From Sphingomonas sp. Leaf21 (lineage in GTDB: Bacteria > Pseudomonadota > Alphaproteobacteria > Sphingomonadales > Sphingomonadaceae): 64,000 nt of DNA. This document shows, in pieces, positions 48,992-57,981 of the stretch (within the stretch, counting starts at the first letter, position 1; the number at the start of each line of letters is the position of its first letter). Made by a program: the position numbers and the translations under genes. The notes beneath the pieces were generated by a model, which had not been told where the DNA came from, did not search any database, and worked only from the letters and a program-made list of their open reading frames with translations. The DNA is taken from assembly GCF_916858675.1 (NCBI RefSeq), contig NZ_CAKASM010000001.1, forward strand, positions 310,001 through 374,000, written 5' to 3'.

Positions 48992-50284
48992 ATGATCGCG
49001 GCGGACGTTTTCACCAAACTCGATATCGAGCTCAAGCCGGATCCGTCGCGGACCGTTCTTCGCCCCTTCAGCTTCGGCTATCCCGAGGCATTCGATCGCC
49101 AGCCCACCCGCGCGCAGGATGTCGGGCGGCGTGTGATGGCGCTCGATGCCGAGACGCGCGACCGGATGCTGGACCTGCTCCAGGCGGCGATGCGACAGCG
49201 GCACCGTAACGTCGACAGCGTCTTCCTGCGCCGCTTCGACGCGGTGAAGAACGATCTGGGCGACCTGACCGTGACCGAGGAGCGCGATCGCCTGTTGATC
49301 GGCGCCTATTTCAGCCAGGAATATGCCTTCGAGTCCGCGGCGCTCTTCAACCCCAGCATCGTCACCCTGCCCGACCAAAGCCCGGACGACGACGACATCC
49401 GCTTCCTTCTGTCGCTACGCGGCGTTGGCGAAGGGCACATCTCCTCGGTCACCTTCCGCACCGGCACGTGGGACGGCGGCACCGGCCTGGTCGTCGACCC
49501 TGCCAGTCCGCAGGGCGTCCCGCCGAGAGTGGAGAGCAACGACGCAGGGTGGGTTCGCATGTGCGCGGAGGATAGCCGGGACATTTCCGAAACGGTGATC
49601 TTCCCCATCCTGCCCAGCCAGCGCCAGGGGGTGGAGGATCTCCGGCTCGTCCGCTTCACCGATCATGACGGGGTGGAAAGCGTTATCGGCACCTATACGG
49701 CGTTCGACGGCAACGTCGCCCGTTCCGAATTGCTGCGCGGGATCAACCAGCAGAGTTTCGAGATGCGCGCGCTCGATGGTGCATTCGCGAGATACAAGGG
49801 CATGGCCCTGTTTCCCCGACGGATCGGCGGGCGCTTCGCGATGCTCGGGCGGCTGGACAACGTCAATCTCTGGCTGCTCTATTCGGACGATCTCCATATC
49901 TGGGAAGAGGGGATGCGGATCATGGGGCCGCAATATCCCTGGGAGTTCGTCCAGATCGGCAATTGCGGATCGCCGATCGAGATCGACGAGGGCTGGCTGG
50001 TCTTCACCCACGGTGTCGGCATGATCCGCGGCTATTGCGTCGGCGCCTGCCTGCTCGACAAGGACAATCCCACCCAGGTGCTTGCCCGGACCCACTCGCC
50101 GCTGCTCTTCCCCTCGGCGGAGCAGCGCGGCGGCTATGTGCCCAACGTCACCTATAGCTGCGGCGCGCTGCTCCATAAGCGCAGCATCCTGCTGCCCTAT
50201 GCGATCGGGGACCAGTATACCGCCTTCGCGACAGCGAAGGTCGACGATCTGCTCTCGGTAATGGAGACGGTCGGGTCAGGGTGA
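48992..50284 (+). CDS. Glycoside hydrolase family 130 protein (mannoside phosphorylase/mannosidase type)
   Basis: The 430-residue five-bladed propeller protein has no signal peptide, so it is cytoplasmic. It shows the GH130 landmarks NPSIV, LRGVGEGHISSVTFRTG, GTYTAFDG, LGRLDNVNLWLLYSDDL and GNCGSPIEIDEGWLVFTHGVG. The family phosphorolyses or hydrolyses beta-mannosides (for example mannosyl-glucose or beta-1,2-/1,4-mannobiose). The subgroup cannot be settled by eye. AGAGG lies eight bases upstream of ATG 48992. The sugar porter gene converges on it with overlapping hairpin ends. A short frame MNERPIR ends in this gene's ATGA but has weak support. Confidence 0.9.
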   Translation: MIAADVFTKLDIELKPDPSRTVLRPFSFGYPEAFDRQPTRAQDVGRRVMALDAETRDRMLDLLQAAMRQRHRNVDSVFLRRFDAVKNDLGDLTVTEERDRLLIGAYFSQEYAFESAALFNPSIVTLPDQSPDDDDIRFLLSLRGVGEGHISSVTFRTGTWDGGTGLVVDPASPQGVPPRVESNDAGWVRMCAEDSRDISETVIFPILPSQRQGVEDLRLVRFTDHDGVESVIGTYTAFDGNVARSELLRGINQQSFEMRALDGAFARYKGMALFPRRIGGRFAMLGRLDNVNLWLLYSDDLHIWEEGMRIMGPQYPWEFVQIGNCGSPIEIDEGWLVFTHGVGMIRGYCVGACLLDKDNPTQVLARTHSPLLFPSAEQRGGYVPNVTYSCGALLHKRSILLPYAIGDQYTAFATAKVDDLLSVMETVGSG

Positions 50285-50301
50285 ACAGGCCTGTCCCGAC
50301 C
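50269..50301. terminator. Bidirectional hairpin between GH130 and sugar porter genes
   Basis: GGTCGGG (50269-50275) pairs with CCCGACC (50295-50301), extended inside by CAGG (50277-50280) and CCTG (50290-50293) with one T-T mismatch. It includes the GH130 stop codon and ends two bases before the convergent stop. Confidence 0.55.
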
Positions 50302-50302
50302 C

Positions 50303-51679
50303 TCAGCGCGCCTTCGCTTCCAGCCGCATGTCCTCCAGCGCGACGCCGTTCGTCTCGGGCATGACCCGCAGCGTCCAGATGAGCTGCGCGATCATCATCG
50401 CACCGAAGAATGCGAACACCCATCCACCGACCGCCCCGGCGACGACCGGGAACAGCCAGGTGATCGCCGCCGCCGCCACCCAGTGGGTGGTCGAACCGAG
50501 TGCCTGGCCCTTGCCGCGCACCGCGCTGGGGAAGACTTCGGAAATGAAGACCCAGATCACCGCACCCTGGCTGATCGCGAAGGCCGCGATGAAGGCGAGC
50601 AGCCCGACTAGGATCAGCGTGCCATCCGGCGCGCCGCGTTCGAGCTGCCACCCGACCAGCAGCAGCGCGGCGGCGCATACCACCGACCCGATGATCAGCA
50701 GCGGCCGACGACCGAAGCGGTCGATGAAGAACAGCGCGGAGACGGTGAAGACGAGGTTGGTGCCGCCGACCGCGATGGACTGGAGCAGCGCGCTGTCGGC
50801 CCCCGCTCCGGCCAGCTCGAAGATACGCGGGGCGTAATAGAGCAACGCGTTGATGCCGGAAAATTGGTTGAACAGCGCGATGGCGATCGCACAGGCGACG
50901 GGAAAACGGTGCGCCGACTGGAAGAGGCGGGCATCGCCCTGCCCGGCATCACGCCGTTCGGCTGCCTCGATCCGCGACAGTTCGACGGCGGGATCGCGAA
51001 AGCCCAGCCGCGTCATCACTCGCGCTGCCGCCTCCCGGTCGCCATGGATCGCCAGCCATCGTGGGCTTTCGGGCAGGACGAAGGTCACGGCCAGGAACAG
51101 GGCGGAGGGCACCGCGACGATACCGAACATCCAGCGCCAGGCATGCGCGGGTGGAAGCGCCTGGGCGATCAGGTAATTGCTGAGAAACGCGATCAGAATG
51201 CCGAGCACGATGTTGAGCTGGTTCATCGCGACCAGCCGCCCCCGGAAACGCGCGGGCGACACTTCGGCGATGTAGATCGGCGTGACGACCGAGGCCGCGC
51301 CGATCGCCAACCCACCGAGGAAGCGGAAGGCGATCAGGATCGGCCAGCTTTGTGCGAGCGCGGTGCCCAGCGACGAGACGACATAGGCGATCGCGACCGA
51401 CAGCATGATCGCCTTGCGCCCATGGCGATCGGCGGGCGCGCCGGTGACGAGCGAGCCGATGACCGTGCCGATCAGCGCCGACGCCACGGTGAAGCCGAGC
51501 GATGCGTCGGTCAGCGCGAACCGCGCCTGCAGAGCCTGGGTCGCGCCGGAGATCACCGCCGTGTCGAAGCCGAATAACAGGCCACCCAGCGCTGCCCCGG
51601 CCGCGCTGAGCACGATGGCCACGGTCGCGCGTGCGTCATCCGGATTTTGCAAACCGCCGGTCGCCGTGCCGCTCAACAT
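50303..51679 (-). CDS. Sugar porter family MFS transporter (XylE/GalP-like)
   Basis: The 458-residue, 12-helix symporter has sugar-porter signatures: GGLLFGFDTAVISGA, PADRHGRKAIM, YIAEVSPARFRGRLVAMNQL, VLPESPRWLA, NQFSGINALLYYAPRI, DRFGRRPLLIIG and VMPETNGVALEDM. It probably imports a monosaccharide or disaccharide with protons; with GH130 next to it, a mannoside or its breakdown product is likely. ATG 51679 is six bases from AAGGGGA; the longer GTG start at 51697 lies before the SD. It follows the acyltransferase gene on the same strand, with a hairpin between. Confidence 0.93.
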   Translation of the reverse strand: MLSGTATGGLQNPDDARATVAIVLSAAGAALGGLLFGFDTAVISGATQALQARFALTDASLGFTVASALIGTVIGSLVTGAPADRHGRKAIMLSVAIAYVVSSLGTALAQSWPILIAFRFLGGLAIGAASVVTPIYIAEVSPARFRGRLVAMNQLNIVLGILIAFLSNYLIAQALPPAHAWRWMFGIVAVPSALFLAVTFVLPESPRWLAIHGDREAAARVMTRLGFRDPAVELSRIEAAERRDAGQGDARLFQSAHRFPVACAIAIALFNQFSGINALLYYAPRIFELAGAGADSALLQSIAVGGTNLVFTVSALFFIDRFGRRPLLIIGSVVCAAALLLVGWQLERGAPDGTLILVGLLAFIAAFAISQGAVIWVFISEVFPSAVRGKGQALGSTTHWVAAAAITWLFPVVAGAVGGWVFAFFGAMMIAQLIWTLRVMPETNGVALEDMRLEAKAR

Positions 51680-51705
51680 CGTTATTCCCCTTCCCACAGC
51701 TGCGT

Positions 51706-51732
51706 CGTCGGGCGGACCATGACCGCCCGACG
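51706..51732 (-). terminator. Hairpin after the acyltransferase gene
   Basis: CGTCGGGCGG (51706-51715) pairs with CCGCCCGACG (51723-51732), a ten-base-pair stem with a seven-base loop, between the acyltransferase stop and the sugar porter start. No T-run follows, so termination would be partial. Confidence 0.45.
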
Positions 51733-51747
51733 CAGGCGGCGAAAGTC

Positions 51748-52920
51748 CTATCGTGCCGTCGATCCGCCCTGATTGGAGACGACGAGCAGGAAGCGTCGCG
51801 AAAGCCAGCGCCGCACGGGTTCGTCATAGAGCTTCAGGCTGGCATAGGCGATCAGCACCGCGACGATCACCAGCGCGACGCCGACCGGCGCGCCCAGCCG
51901 CGCCGGGACCTTATTGTCGACCACCCAGGCGGTGTAGAGATAGATCAGCGGATAATGGGTGATGTAGAGCGGAAAGGACAGGTCGCCGAAGAAGCGCGCG
52001 ATCCGGACGCTAACGCCATCGACCGACTTCTCGCCCGCTCCGATCGCCACGATCAACGGGAAGAGCAGCATGACGCACAGCGCATCGTACAGTCCGTTGC
52101 TCCAGTGGTGCGGCGTATCGCCCATTCGCGGTAGCGCCAGCGCCACGATCAGCAACAGGCTGCACAGCGCGAATCTGTGCCTTACCGGCAACCGCTTGCC
52201 CGATCGCATCAGCATCATGCCCGCCAGGAAGGGAAAGCAAAGCCGCGCCAGCCCGATATGGATCCCCGACGCATCGAGCGCCCACCCGCCGATCAGGTCG
52301 CGTCGGTCTCCCAGAAGTGCGACCTCGAGCAGCAGCGCCCCCGCCAGCACCAGCAGGACACCGAGCACGCGGACCGACAACCGGCGAAGCACCAGCGCAT
52401 AGGCGATATTGGCGATATATTCGTAGAACAGCGACCAGGCCGGACCGTTGAGCGGATGGATCTCATCCCACCCCCGGATGTCGAACGCCTTGGGCAGCGG
52501 CAGGAGCGTGCAGCCGAGCAGCATGACAAACAGCATCTGCCAAACCGGCGTGCCTGCGATCTTGGGGAACAACCCGCCCGCCTGGAAATAGAACAGCGCC
52601 GCGCCGAAGACGCTGCCCAGCACGACCATCGGCTGCAACCGGATCAGCCGACGCTTGTAGAATTCCCATCGCCCCATCCGCCCCCAGCGATCGTCATAGG
52701 CGTAGGCGATGACGAAGCCCGAGAGCAGGAAGAAGAAGTCGACCGCCAGATATCCGTGATTGATGATCTGTCGTGTCGGATCGGCATCCGAATAGGCCTC
52801 GAACACATGGAAGATCACGACCATCAGCGCGGCTATCCCGCGCAGCCCGTCGAGGATCACATAATGCGGCTTCCCCGGCGCGATCGCCGTGGTCGATGTC
52901 GCCTTCGCCATTGCCGCCAC
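51748..52920 (-). CDS. Acyltransferase family 3 membrane protein (OafA/YrhL-like)
   Basis: The 390-residue protein has about ten helices. It starts at GTG 52920 with GGGAG six bases upstream. The family markers are ILDGLRGIAALMVVIFHVF (catalytic His in the first helix), GYLAVDFFFLLSGFVIAYAY, RRLIRLQP and, near the end, LSFPLYITHYPLIYLYTAW. Members O-acetylate or acylate cell-surface or exported sugars using acyl-CoA. No polysaccharide synthesis genes are nearby, so the acceptor may be an imported or periplasmic glycan. Confidence 0.93.
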   Translation of the reverse strand: MAAMAKATSTTAIAPGKPHYVILDGLRGIAALMVVIFHVFEAYSDADPTRQIINHGYLAVDFFFLLSGFVIAYAYDDRWGRMGRWEFYKRRLIRLQPMVVLGSVFGAALFYFQAGGLFPKIAGTPVWQMLFVMLLGCTLLPLPKAFDIRGWDEIHPLNGPAWSLFYEYIANIAYALVLRRLSVRVLGVLLVLAGALLLEVALLGDRRDLIGGWALDASGIHIGLARLCFPFLAGMMLMRSGKRLPVRHRFALCSLLLIVALALPRMGDTPHHWSNGLYDALCVMLLFPLIVAIGAGEKSVDGVSVRIARFFGDLSFPLYITHYPLIYLYTAWVVDNKVPARLGAPVGVALVIVAVLIAYASLKLYDEPVRRWLSRRFLLVVSNQGGSTAR

Positions 52921-53022
52921 GCCGTTCTCCCAAAATCTGCCGAGCCAGCGCCAGCATTCGTATCCCTCGTCCTTCGCATGACGGGATTGTCATCGGCAAG
53001 AACCTATGCCCGCCCCGGCCCA

Positions 53023-54156
53023 CTAGCCCAGCGTGATCGATGCGTGGATCGGCAACAGCGCGGCGCCCAGTGCGGAGCCCGCGCCGCCGAGCTGCGACAC
53101 CTCGATCGCGAACCGACCGGTTTCACTCTCCACGCTATGATCGCCCCAGATGATCGCCCGGCGATTGAGCCGCTCGGCCAGACCGTTCATGATCGTGGCG
53201 GGCAGCGGGCTCATCAACCGGATCGCGCCGGGATCGAACCAGGCCAGCGACGAATTGACGGTGGACAGCAACTGATCCGCCGCCCGCTCCAGCCAGCCGT
53301 CGATCACCGCCTCGTACCCGGTGATCGCGGCGTCGAAATCGGCGAGCGACTGGACACCGCACCCCGCCGCCTGAAGCGTCGCGATCAGGTCGAGCGTCGT
53401 CGGGCGCGGTCGATCGCCGGGGTAGAACATTCCGATCTCACCCGCGCCGCCGGACTCGCCGCGCATCATCCGGCCTTCATGGATGATGCCGGCGCCGACG
53501 CCGTGGCCGAGCAGGATGACCACGGCGGTGGTGCATCGCCGGATGAGGCCGCCGAGATAATATTCCGCCAGCGCGGCGGCGGTCGCGTCGTTCTCGATCC
53601 AGATCGGCTGTTGCAGAGTATCGGCGAAAATGTCGCGCAGGGGCGCGTCCTTCCACCCCGGCAGGTTGCGCACGATCTGCCAGCGATTGCCGTCGCGCGA
53701 CAGGGCGGGCCCCGGTGCGCTGAACCCGACGCCATAGAAGCGCGCGCCCAGCAGCCGGTGTTCGAGCGCGAGGTCGTGGATACGGCGATCGACATGGCGT
53801 GCGAAGCCGACGGGATCGCTCGGCGCGATCGCCTCCGAGGTGAGCGCGATGACCCCACCCGCATAGTCGACGATCGCGATTTGCAGGACTCCCGCATAGA
53901 GCGCGAGCCCGACGGCATAGCCACCCGCTGGCGAGATGCGCAGCGGCACCGTCGGCCGCCCGCGCGCGACCGGGGTGTCGGACGGCAGTTCCTCGATCAA
54001 CCCCTGCCCGATCAGCCCCTTGGAGATGCGCGTGATCGCACTGTTGTTGATCTGCAGCGTGGCCGCCAGCGCGGACCGGGACTGCGCGCCAGCGGTCCGC
54101 AACTGCCAGAGCAGTCGCTTTTCCTCGTCCAGCAGGGAGATGGCGGCCTGTCGCAT
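53023..54156 (-). CDS. ROK family transcriptional regulator (NagC/XylR-like) lacking the zinc motif
   Basis: A 377-residue protein: N-terminal winged helix (AALAATLQINNSAITRISKG at about 27-48), then a ROK sugar-kinase fold. The kinase aspartate remains in IWIENDATAAALAEYY, and HGVGAGIIHEGRMMRGESGG matches the ROK signature. The usual GEIGH and CxCGxxGC zinc site are missing (GEIGMFY, then AAGCGVQS), so kinase activity is unlikely and the sugar-bound fold may only signal. AAAGGG is three bases before ATG 54156. It is divergent from the fourth receptor, with an AT-rich inverted repeat between; it probably represses that receptor until a sugar binds. Confidence 0.9.
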   Translation of the reverse strand: MRQAAISLLDEEKRLLWQLRTAGAQSRSALAATLQINNSAITRISKGLIGQGLIEELPSDTPVARGRPTVPLRISPAGGYAVGLALYAGVLQIAIVDYAGGVIALTSEAIAPSDPVGFARHVDRRIHDLALEHRLLGARFYGVGFSAPGPALSRDGNRWQIVRNLPGWKDAPLRDIFADTLQQPIWIENDATAAALAEYYLGGLIRRCTTAVVILLGHGVGAGIIHEGRMMRGESGGAGEIGMFYPGDRPRPTTLDLIATLQAAGCGVQSLADFDAAITGYEAVIDGWLERAADQLLSTVNSSLAWFDPGAIRLMSPLPATIMNGLAERLNRRAIIWGDHSVESETGRFAIEVSQLGGAGSALGAALLPIHASITLG

Positions 54157-54191
54157 CGACCCTTTCGATAACAATCCAGCGCACCGTCGGG

Positions 54192-54218
54192 AATAATTTT
54201 CTCCAAAATAAATAATTT
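54192..54218. promoter_or_regulatory. AT-rich operator candidate for the ROK regulator
   Basis: The spacer has ATTTT-ctcc-AAAAT (54196-54209) and two copies of AATAATTT 19 bases apart (54192-54199, 54211-54218). NagC/Mlc-type ROK regulators bind such TTTT-spacer-AAAA sites. It is the most AT-rich stretch in a GC-rich window and lies between the divergent starts. Confidence 0.5.
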
Positions 54219-54275
54219 CGTCACATGGCCCGGGCATCGGCACCCGCAATATGATCGACCAAGGGGGATAAGCCG

Positions 54276-56813
54276 ATGAACAAGAACCACTTCTCCATGG
54301 GTTGTGCCATGATCGCGCTGTGCGCCTGGGCCCTGCCCGCCGCCGCGCAGACCGCCAGCTCGACCGCGACCGACACCACGACCCAGGTCGCCACCCAGAC
54401 CGCGACCGACCCCGCGCAGGCAGATGACGGCGCACATGACGATATCATCGTCACCGGCTCGGCGCGTGCGCAACGCCGCTTCGACGTTTCCTACGCGGTC
54501 AACTCGCTGTCACAGGCCGACGTGCAGAAGATCGCGCCGAAGAGCTTCGCCGACCTTCTCGGCACCGTCCCCGGCATTCAGGTCGAGGCGACGGGCGGCG
54601 AGGTTCAGAACATCACCCGCGTGCGCGGCATTCCGACCGATCGCGGCTATCTGATCTTCCAGCAGGACGGTTTGCCGCTCTATCACGAGATCGACGGCGT
54701 CTTCTTCAACTCCGGCGAAGGCATGAACCGCTACGACCTGATGACCGAGCGGGTCGAGATCGTGCGTGGCGGTCCGGCGCCGATCTACGCCAGCAGCGCG
54801 GCGGCGATCGCCAACAACATCACCGTCTCGGGCGGCCCGACCGCGCGTGGCAAGGCGCAACTGACGCTGGGCGACACCGGCCTCTACCGGCTCGATGCGA
54901 TGCAGTCGGGCCCGATCAGCGACGACACCTATTACGCGATCGGTGGCTTCCTGCGCCAGCATGACGGCTATCGCTATGGCGGTTTCCCCAGCGACAAGGG
55001 CGGACAGATCCGCGCCAATGTCAAGCATGACCTGAGCAACGGCTTCATCAAGGTCTCGGGCGAATATGTCGACGACCATAACGTCTTCTACCTGCCGATC
55101 CCGACCAACGATCCGCGCAATCCGACGGTCTCGCTCAACCCCTATATCGACTATTTCACCGGCACGCTGAACTCGCCGTCGCTGCGCAACGTCAACATCA
55201 AGTATCGCGACGGCGCGGGCGCGTTGCAGAGCATGAACCGCGATCTGTCCAATGGTCGCCACATGCGCTTCTTCAACGCGGCGCTGGATTACGAGGCGGA
55301 CTTCGATGGCTGGCGCGTGTCCGCGAAGCTGGGCGGGACCAAGGGCAAGGCCAGCTTCGACGCCTTCTACTCGACGACCAACCCCGCCGACGCCAACAGC
55401 TTCGCCGCGGGCTATCTGACCGCCGCGCGCAACGCCTTCGGGCCCAATGTCGCGCGCCTCGGCTATGCGTTCGCGGGCACCAACGGCGCGTCGGCCTATG
55501 ATCCCTCGACCGCGTCGGGCCTGGTCATGTCGGGCCAGTACCGCGCCTCCGAGTCCGAATTCTACTCGGTGCAGGGCGACCTCAGCGTCACGCGCAAGTT
55601 CATGACCGGCCTGGGCGACCATGACGTGCGCGTCGGCGTGTATAGCAGTTTCTATGGCAATACGCTGCTCCAGGCCTATCAGGACATGCTGATCGAGGTG
55701 CGCAGCCAGCCGCGCACGCTCGACCTCGTCGCCTATTCGGCGACCGGCCAGGTGCTCGGCTCGGTGACCCAGAACGGCGTGCTGCGCTACACCACCACGC
55801 TCAACCAGGGCGCGGCGGATGCGCAGATGATCGCCTTCTACGCCAACGATACCTGGGACATCACGCGCGGGTTGCGCGTCGATGCGGGCATCCGGACCGA
55901 GCGCTACAGCTACAAGGGCTTTGCCTTGCCCACGACGCAGGTCAATCTGGGCGATGCCACGACCCTGGCCGACGATACCACCCGTGCCTTCACCGGACAG
56001 GTGCTCGACCAGCGACTGAAGCCCAACGCCACCAACTGGACGGTCGGCGTCAACTACGACCTGACCAGCCACTTCGGTGCCTATGGCCGCATCTCGAACC
56101 TTGAAGTGCCGCCGCAGATGGGCGTGGTGAGCAGCATCGCCCCGGCGATCGTCAAGACGAAGGCCCGGCAATACGAAGTCGGACTGAAGGCCAGCTTCGG
56201 TCCCAACTATCTCTACGCGACCGGCTTCTACACCAAGTTCAATCCCTTCAACGCCTCCTTCGCGGCGTTCAATCCGGTGACCGGCCGCAACGACCAGACG
56301 CTGCCCTTCATCGGCGAGGCATCGGTCAAGGGCGTCGAGGTCGACGGTCGCGTCGCCCCGGTGCGCTGGTTCTCGCTCGACGGTTCGGTGACCTGGCAGA
56401 ACCCCGAATATGCCAATCTGCAGAATACCTCGGGCGCGGACCCGAGCGCGGTGAACGGCAACCAGATCATCCGCGAGGCCAAGTTCTTCGGCAACCTCCG
56501 CCCCAGCGTCGACTTCGATCTGGGCGAACAGCGATTGTCTGTCTTCGGACGCTTCGAATGGGTCGGCCGCCGCTATGTCGACCTGTTCAACCGTACCGCG
56601 ATGCCGGGCTATCAGACGGTCGGCGGTGGCGCGTCGCTCGACTGGGGGGCCTGGCGGGTCCAGGTCGTCGGCGACAACCTGTTCAACGCGCATGGCCTGA
56701 CCGAGGGCAATACGCGGACCGACCAGTTTGCGGGCCAGGGTTCGTCGACGGCGATCTACGGCCGTCCGCTGTTCGGTCGCAACTTCCGCCTCATCGTCAG
56801 CCGTAGCTGGTGA
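54276..56813 (+). CDS. TonB-dependent receptor, fourth
   Basis: The 845-residue receptor has a signal peptide (ALPAAAQ, about residue 25), a Thr/Gln/Asp-rich linker (about 26-50), the TonB-box-like DIIVTGSARA and a plug with KSFADLLGTVPGIQVEATGG and VRGIPTDRGYLIFQQDGLP. A barrel ends in the aromatic LIVSRSW. The short barrel (845 residues) and RGGPAPIYASSAAAIANN are closer to FecA/siderophore-like receptors than to the long sugar receptors. The ROK regulator facing it points to a sugar ligand. GGGGGA precedes ATG 54276. The stop overlaps the next ATG. Confidence 0.93.
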   Translation: MNKNHFSMGCAMIALCAWALPAAAQTASSTATDTTTQVATQTATDPAQADDGAHDDIIVTGSARAQRRFDVSYAVNSLSQADVQKIAPKSFADLLGTVPGIQVEATGGEVQNITRVRGIPTDRGYLIFQQDGLPLYHEIDGVFFNSGEGMNRYDLMTERVEIVRGGPAPIYASSAAAIANNITVSGGPTARGKAQLTLGDTGLYRLDAMQSGPISDDTYYAIGGFLRQHDGYRYGGFPSDKGGQIRANVKHDLSNGFIKVSGEYVDDHNVFYLPIPTNDPRNPTVSLNPYIDYFTGTLNSPSLRNVNIKYRDGAGALQSMNRDLSNGRHMRFFNAALDYEADFDGWRVSAKLGGTKGKASFDAFYSTTNPADANSFAAGYLTAARNAFGPNVARLGYAFAGTNGASAYDPSTASGLVMSGQYRASESEFYSVQGDLSVTRKFMTGLGDHDVRVGVYSSFYGNTLLQAYQDMLIEVRSQPRTLDLVAYSATGQVLGSVTQNGVLRYTTTLNQGAADAQMIAFYANDTWDITRGLRVDAGIRTERYSYKGFALPTTQVNLGDATTLADDTTRAFTGQVLDQRLKPNATNWTVGVNYDLTSHFGAYGRISNLEVPPQMGVVSSIAPAIVKTKARQYEVGLKASFGPNYLYATGFYTKFNPFNASFAAFNPVTGRNDQTLPFIGEASVKGVEVDGRVAPVRWFSLDGSVTWQNPEYANLQNTSGADPSAVNGNQIIREAKFFGNLRPSVDFDLGEQRLSVFGRFEWVGRRYVDLFNRTAMPGYQTVGGGASLDWGAWRVQVVGDNLFNAHGLTEGNTRTDQFAGQGSSTAIYGRPLFGRNFRLIVSRSW

Positions 56814-57970
56814 TGCGGGCGATGGCCTCCGCCGCTGCGCTGGCGCTGACCGTGCTTGGCACGCCGGTGCTGGCGGAGGACGTGTCGGACGGGGTGACGG
56901 CGGCGCTGTCCGCCCGCCTCTTCCCGATGCTCGACGCCGTCGGCCACACTCCGGCGGCGATCGAGCGGATCGCGGGGACGCCCGAAATGTCAAATGTCCT
57001 CGCCGCCCGGCGGGCGCGGCGGGCCGCGTGCGGTGCCGACCTTGTCTGCCGGGCGCAGGCGATGCTCTGGGCGCCGCAAGAGGCGGCGGTGCTTCGCCGT
57101 GCGCTGGGGGATGAGACGCGTCTGCCCACCCCAGATGACGGCGCCACCGCACAGGCCGAGCGCGAGATCGCCGGGATCAATATGATCGTCCGCACCTATG
57201 CGCTGGGGGCGCCGCCGACCACCGCCATCGACGGACCCGGCACGCTGTCCCCGCAGGATCAGCAATCCCGCCTGCAAGCAGCGGACTGGCTGTCGGCCAC
57301 GCCCCGCGCAGGATCGGTGCAGCCACTGGACCCCAGCATTGACTATGCGCTCGCGCTGCTCGACGTCAGCGACCGGACCGACGCGATCGGCCATGAACCG
57401 CTGACCGGCGGCACCAACGCGGCGCCGACGGCGCGAGCCAGGTCGCTCGACTGGCGCCGCTATCGCTATGGCGCGATGATCGTCACCGGCGTCGGCCCGG
57501 AGATCGCGGGCGAGCCGCTCAGCCCGTTCGGCAAGTATCATATCCGCTTGGCGGCGCAGCGTTTCGCCAGAGGGGATGTCGCCTTCATCCTTCTCAGCGG
57601 CGGCCGCGCGCATCCGCGTGCGACGCCGTTCACCGAAGCGGACGAGATGCGCAAGGCGCTGATCGAACGATACGGCATCCCGGCGGACGCCATCATCAGC
57701 GAGCCCTATGCCCGCCACACCACGACCAATCTGCGGAACGCCGCCCGGATGCTCGCGCGTCTCGGCATGCCCGCCGACATCGAGACGCTGATCATCTGCA
57801 ACCCGATGCAGAGCGCCTATATCGAAAGCGCGACGTTCGCCGAGCGCAACATGACCGAGCTTGGCTACCAGCCCGGCCGGATCGTCCGCCGGGTCTCGCC
57901 CACCGAACTGGTCTTCCGACCGTCCCGCGCATCCGACCGAGTCGATCCGCGCGACCCTCTCGATCCCTGA
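56813..57970 (+). CDS. DUF218/YdcF-like protein, exported
   Basis: The 385-residue protein has a signal peptide (GTPVLAED, about residue 22). An N-terminal helical region of unknown role (about 25-200) is followed by a C-terminal DUF218 (PF02698, SanA/ElyC/YdcF) domain with MIVTGVGPEIAGEPLSPFGK, FILLSGGRAHP, YGIPADAIISEPYARHTTTN and LIICNPMQSAY. The domain is Rossmann-like and its biochemical role is unsettled; ElyC and SanA affect envelope integrity. ATG 56813 overlaps the receptor stop, so the gene is translationally coupled to the receptor. Confidence 0.87.
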   Translation: MRAMASAAALALTVLGTPVLAEDVSDGVTAALSARLFPMLDAVGHTPAAIERIAGTPEMSNVLAARRARRAACGADLVCRAQAMLWAPQEAAVLRRALGDETRLPTPDDGATAQAEREIAGINMIVRTYALGAPPTTAIDGPGTLSPQDQQSRLQAADWLSATPRAGSVQPLDPSIDYALALLDVSDRTDAIGHEPLTGGTNAAPTARARSLDWRRYRYGAMIVTGVGPEIAGEPLSPFGKYHIRLAAQRFARGDVAFILLSGGRAHPRATPFTEADEMRKALIERYGIPADAIISEPYARHTTTNLRNAARMLARLGMPADIETLIICNPMQSAYIESATFAERNMTELGYQPGRIVRRVSPTELVFRPSRASDRVDPRDPLDP

Positions 57971-57981
57971 AAGGACCGTCC

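Noticed and set aside
48972..48995. Seven-residue frame MNERPIR ending in the GH130 ATGA
   Set aside because: GH130 has its own SD inside it and the mini-frame has only a weak one; likely chance.
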